64,000 nucleotides of DNA from Clostridiaceae bacterium Marseille-Q3526 (GTDB lineage: Bacteria; Bacillota; Clostridia; Lachnospirales; Lachnospiraceae): NCBI GenBank assembly GCA_018223375.1, contig JAGTTS010000002.1, forward strand, positions 496,001 through 560,000. Direction: 5' to 3'. The stretch's first letter is position 1; each line of letters starts with the position of its first letter. This document shows, piece by piece, positions 62,301-64,000 of the stretch. Both the position numbers and the translations under genes were made by a program. The notes beneath the pieces were generated by a model, which did not search any database, was not told the DNA's origin, and was given only the letters and a program-made list of their open reading frames with translations.

Positions 62301-62494
62301 TTGATAACGCGTGTTAAAACGTGGCCGATATGTGGCTTTCCGTTAGCGGTAGGCGGACCGTCGTAAAAAGTATAGGTCGGGCCCTGTTTCCGGCTTTCAA
62401 TACTCTTCTCAAAAATCTGATTGTCAGCCCAGAATTTCTCTGTCTTTTTTTCTCTCTCCACAAAATTCATGTCAGTAGAGACCTTGTCGTACAT
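59357..62494 (-). CDS. ileS: Isoleucyl-tRNA synthetase, long (type 2) form
   Basis: 1,045 residues. Class I motifs: HIGH box as PPTANGKPHIGHV (about 45-57) and KMSKSKGNAVDPFEAL near 590; the editing domain with TTTPWTLPSN lies near 237 and an anticodon-binding domain follows 690. Length and the HGLPVELEVEK sequence fit the eukaryote-like type 2 enzymes rather than the 920-940-residue type 1; type 2 enzymes are in general poorly sensitive to mupirocin. ATG 62494 is 7 bp after AGGAGG. A longer frame up to 62578 would run through the leader terminator. Controlled by a T-box. Confidence 0.93.
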   Translation of the reverse strand: MYDKVSTDMNFVEREKKTEKFWADNQIFEKSIESRKQGPTYTFYDGPPTANGKPHIGHVLTRVIKDMIPRYRTMKGYMVPRKAGWDTHGLPVELEVEKMLGLDGKEQIEQYGLDPFIGHCKESVWKYKGMWEDFSATVGFWADMEHPYVTYHNDFIESEWWALKQIWEKGLLYKGFKIVPYCPRCGTPLSSHEVAQGYKDVKERSAIAKFKVKGEDAYILAWTTTPWTLPSNVALCVHPDDTYVKVQMKEDGTVYYMAEALCNTVLGEGTYEVKESFTGKDLEYKEYEPLFDCAGEICAKQHKKAYFVVCDTYVTLTDGTGVVHIAPAFGEDDSKVGRKYDLPFVQLVDAKGEMTKETPWPGTFCKKADPLVLKDLDERGLLFSAPNFEHSYPHCWRCDTPLIYYARESWFIKMTAVKDDLIRNNNTINWIPESIGKGRFGDWLENVQDWGVSRNRYWGTPLNIWECECGCQHSIGSIEELKSMSDNCPEDIELHRPFIDAVTIKCPKCGREMHRVPEVIDCWFDSGSMPFAQHHYPFENQDLFERQFPADFISEAVDQTRGWFYSLLAISTLLFNKAPYKNVIVLGHVQDENGQKMSKSKGNAVDPFEALSTYGADAIRWYFYINSAPWLPNRFHGKAVMEGQRKFMGTLWNTYAFFVLYANIDQFDATKYSLEYDKLPVMDKWLLSKLNTLVKEVDDNLGNYRIPEAARALQDFVDDMSNWYVRRSRERFWAKGMEQDKINAYMTLYTALVTVSKTAAPMIPFMCEDIYQNLVRNIDKTAPESVHLCSFPEVQESFIDKELEAYMDEVLKVVVFGRAARNTANIKNRQPIGKMFVKAERSLPEFYQEIIEDELNVKSVEFTDDVRAFTSYTFKPQLRTVGPKYGKQLGNIKKALAEIDGNAAMDTLKEKGALTFDFNGEEVVLTEEDLLIDAAQVEGYVSEGDNTVMVVLDTNLTPELLEEGFVRELISKIQTMRKEAGFEVMNHIRVFAEGNEKISAIFAAHGEEIRSEVLADEIVTGQTGGYSKEWSINGEKVVLGVEKTA

Positions 62495-62544
62495 GTTTTT
62501 TTCCTCCTGTCTGGTGAATTTTTGTGTATGCAGAAAGCGTAAAA

Positions 62545-62830
62545 AGCCTCCGTCCCGTAAAAGGACGAAGGCTGTCAATCACTTCGTTTTACCACCTGTT
62601 ACTGCATACTTCATATGCGCTCCCTCTAACGGCGGACACCGGCTCAGCTTAATAAGGAAGCCCATGACGAAAAGGCATCCCGTTCAGCCTGCAACTCAGG
62701 AGTGATATTCAGTGCTTCCCTACTCGCAGCAGGCTCTCACCCTCCCTGCCTCGCTTTGCCTTTCCGTAAAGCCTTACTGTCTCCGTCACAGTTTTTCTGG
62801 TTTAAACATATAAAATTACTTGTACAGTAT
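62545..62830 (-). promoter_or_regulatory. T-box riboswitch leader of ileS
   Basis: In minus-strand order: an AGUA-containing stem I (GCGAGTAGGGAAGC), the specifier loop GAATATCACTCC with Ile codon AUC at 62706-62704, later stems, and the T-box (reverse complement of 62585-62600) AACAGGTGGTAAAACG with the UGGU that pairs the tRNA-Ile end. Antiterminator: ACGAAG with CTTCGT above, AGG with CCT below a seven-base bulge. The competing terminator stem is 62563-62573/62545-62555, followed by TTTTT. The bulge reads UGGUAAA rather than the usual UGGNACC. Confidence 0.88.
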
Positions 62831-62833
62831 ACT

Positions 62834-62862
62834 ATTTTAAACAGTTTAACTGCAAAAGTCAA
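62834..62862 (-). promoter_or_regulatory. Promoter of ileS
   Basis: TTGACT (62857-62862), 17 bp, TAAAAT (62834-62839) on the minus strand; transcription would start just before the T-box. Confidence 0.75.
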
Positions 62863-62889
62863 CTGATATTCCTGTATCTTTCATTCCCG

Positions 62890-63516
62890 TTATTCCCACA
62901 CAGCAGTCAGCACGTGCTCCCCGTTCGTTGTCACAATCGTACTGCTTTCTATCATCTGTCCGCTATAGCTCCAGCCGGCAAACTGGTATCCCTCCTTTTC
63001 AGGGACAGGGAGTTTTCCATAAGCATCTTCAAAAGTAACCTGCACTGGTGCAGCTTCTTCCTCTCCTCCTATGTTGCCTCCATCCAGTTCAAATTTTACT
63101 GTAATTTTGGCTGGAATCCAGTGAGCATACAGGGTGATATCACCTTCCACTGAGGCTTCTGGAAAATACCACTCAAGCGCTCCGCTCTCTGTGTACCAGC
63201 CGGCAAATTCATACCCCTGTCTGACTGGATCTTCCGGCTCTGCCACTGTATCACCATACTTCAGCTTCTGGGATTTTACCTCTGTTCCTCCCTGTGAATC
63301 GAACGTAACGGTATAGCCGCCATGAAAGGCAAAATAGGCAATCATTCCCACAATTGCAATCATCAAAAAAGCAATCAGCCCGTCCAGCAGGCGTATGGGA
63401 ACATCCTTGCTTCCATAAATTCCCCGCCCGAACAGTCTTTTTCGGATCATGGGATTTTCCTGCTCCTTATCTTCTTCTCTTTCTGTTTCCAGCTGTTTTT
63501 TATCCTGTTCTTCCAT
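62890..63516 (-). CDS. Membrane-anchored protein with two InlB-type repeats
   Basis: 208 residues. Hydrophilic Glu/Lys-rich cytoplasmic N-terminus, one transmembrane helix about 50-68 (LIAFLMIAIVGMIAYFAF), then two Listeria-Bacteroides repeats (VTFDSQGGTEVKSQKLKYG..YEFAGWYTE and VKFELDGGNIGG..YQFAGWS) outside. Such repeats occur in surface adhesins; a role is not deducible. ATG 63516 has GGAGG 8 bp upstream; the ATG 15 bp earlier has only a weak site. It lies between ileS and the permease gene. Confidence 0.8.
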   Translation of the reverse strand: MEEQDKKQLETEREEDKEQENPMIRKRLFGRGIYGSKDVPIRLLDGLIAFLMIAIVGMIAYFAFHGGYTVTFDSQGGTEVKSQKLKYGDTVAEPEDPVRQGYEFAGWYTESGALEWYFPEASVEGDITLYAHWIPAKITVKFELDGGNIGGEEEAAPVQVTFEDAYGKLPVPEKEGYQFAGWSYSGQMIESSTIVTTNGEHVLTAVWE

Positions 63517-63582
63517 CTCTTTTTCCTCCATACTGCCCTATAAAAAAGAATTCATCAAATGCAGTTTCCTATAAAATAAAGA

Positions 63583-63625
63583 AAGGGGATTCCCCTAAGC
63601 ATCTCTGCTTCCTGTGAATCCCCTT
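63583..63625 (-). terminator. Terminator of the permease gene
   Basis: AAGGGGATTC (63583-63592) pairs with GAATCCCCTT (63616-63625); TCTTTATTTT follows on the minus strand. Confidence 0.85.
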
Positions 63626-63656
63626 CTGCCGGAAGCCTATACTCCCCGCAGATTCA

Positions 63657-64000
63657 TTACTTTCTTACCAGATACTTTCTCATATCGATAGCGCAGGCAA
63701 CCAGGATAATAAGACCCTTAATCACATACTGCATGTTCATATTGATAGAGAGGAAGTTCAGGGCAACGAAGATGATTCTGAGTAAGAATACACCCATAAC
63801 AACGCCGCTGATCTTACCAGTACCACCTACGAAGGATACGCCGCCGATAACGCAGGCTGCGATAGCGTCACACTCGTAGTTCAGACCTGTATTAGCCTGA
63901 TTGGAACCGATACGTGCAGACTCAATAAAGCCTGTCACACCGTACATCATACCTGCCAGTGTGTGTACCAGAATTGTGGTTCTCATTACGTTTACACCAG
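63657..64000 (-). CDS. mglC: Sugar ABC transporter permease, C-terminal part (MglC family)
   Basis: The last 114 residues of a membrane permease; the frame is open to the window edge (GVNVMRTTILVHTLAG), so the Met at 63986 is internal. ECDAIAACVIGGVSFVGGTG is the signature of the ribose/galactose permease branch, and NMQYVIKGLIILVACAIDM the last helix. MglC imports galactose or methyl-galactoside with MglA and MglB, which should be upstream, outside the window. Substrate is by resemblance only. Confidence 0.85.
   Translation of the reverse strand, partial: GVNVMRTTILVHTLAGMMYGVTGFIESARIGSNQANTGLNYECDAIAACVIGGVSFVGGTGKISGVVMGVFLLRIIFVALNFLSINMNMQYVIKGLIILVACAIDMRKYLVRK

Noticed and set aside
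59357..62578. Longer ileS start at 62578
   Set aside because: The extra 28 codons would translate the T-box terminator; ATG 62494 has a perfect AGGAGG.

Overview
The window looks like chromosome of a spore-forming Lachnospiraceae-type Clostridium (Clostridium cluster XIVa). This rests on gene content and order: two cotJABC spore-coat operons, spoIID/spoIIQ, mcsA-mcsB-clpC-radA with a GntR-type regulator, a single-chain PurL, a biotin-dependent Na+-pumping decarboxylase cluster, a C-GCAxxG-C-C protein, AGGAGG-type ribosome binding sites and moderate GC. Most genes lie on the minus strand. No rRNA, CRISPR array or prophage is visible; there are two tRNA genes (Trp, Pro).

Layout. 1-3,780 is an accessory patch: the start of a secreted-protein gene, a broken IS1182-type element, and a small module made of a strong promoter, a structured non-coding RNA, a terminator and a PBECR4-like protein gene. 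3,782-12,745 holds purL, a histidine phosphatase, an orphan sigma-like protein, a LysR regulator, a nuclease-helicase and an HPr-like protein without the usual histidine. 13,226-20,111 is tRNA-Trp and the stress operon gntR-mcsA-mcsB-clpC-(unknown)-radA. 20,228-24,842 is a surface pair: a dockerin-bearing peptidoglycan hydrolase and a membrane-anchored protein with a cohesin-like domain. 24,948-30,545 is the Na+ decarboxylase operon, which carries two different carboxyltransferases. 30,637-31,815 is the first cotJ operon.

31,852-43,697 is mixed housekeeping: BI-1 family and MATE membrane proteins, a peptidoglycan-binding SpoIID-like protein, aminopeptidase P, asnA, tRNA-Pro, a HAD phosphatase, a frameshifted LysR gene and a split chromate transporter. 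43,752-46,020 is a second cotJ operon and a Cys-rich Gly-Tyr repeat protein; both have sigma-K-like promoters with the same spacing to the start codon. Then come trkA-trkH, a CBS-domain protein and a LUD-domain protein. 50,609-54,790 is a trehalose locus in which treC and treP are both broken while the regulator and its operator-promoter region are intact. 54,911-64,000 holds spoIIQ-spoIID (both lacking the usual catalytic residues), glgP, ileS with a T-box leader, an InlB-repeat membrane protein and the end of an mglC-like permease gene.

The best candidates for something undescribed are the RNA/PBECR4-like module (2,194-3,136), the adjacent cohesin/dockerin pair (20,228-24,842), and the decarboxylase operon whose subunit set resembles a transcarboxylase joined to a Na+ pump (24,998-30,432). 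All family names come from reading translated sequence; no database search was run.
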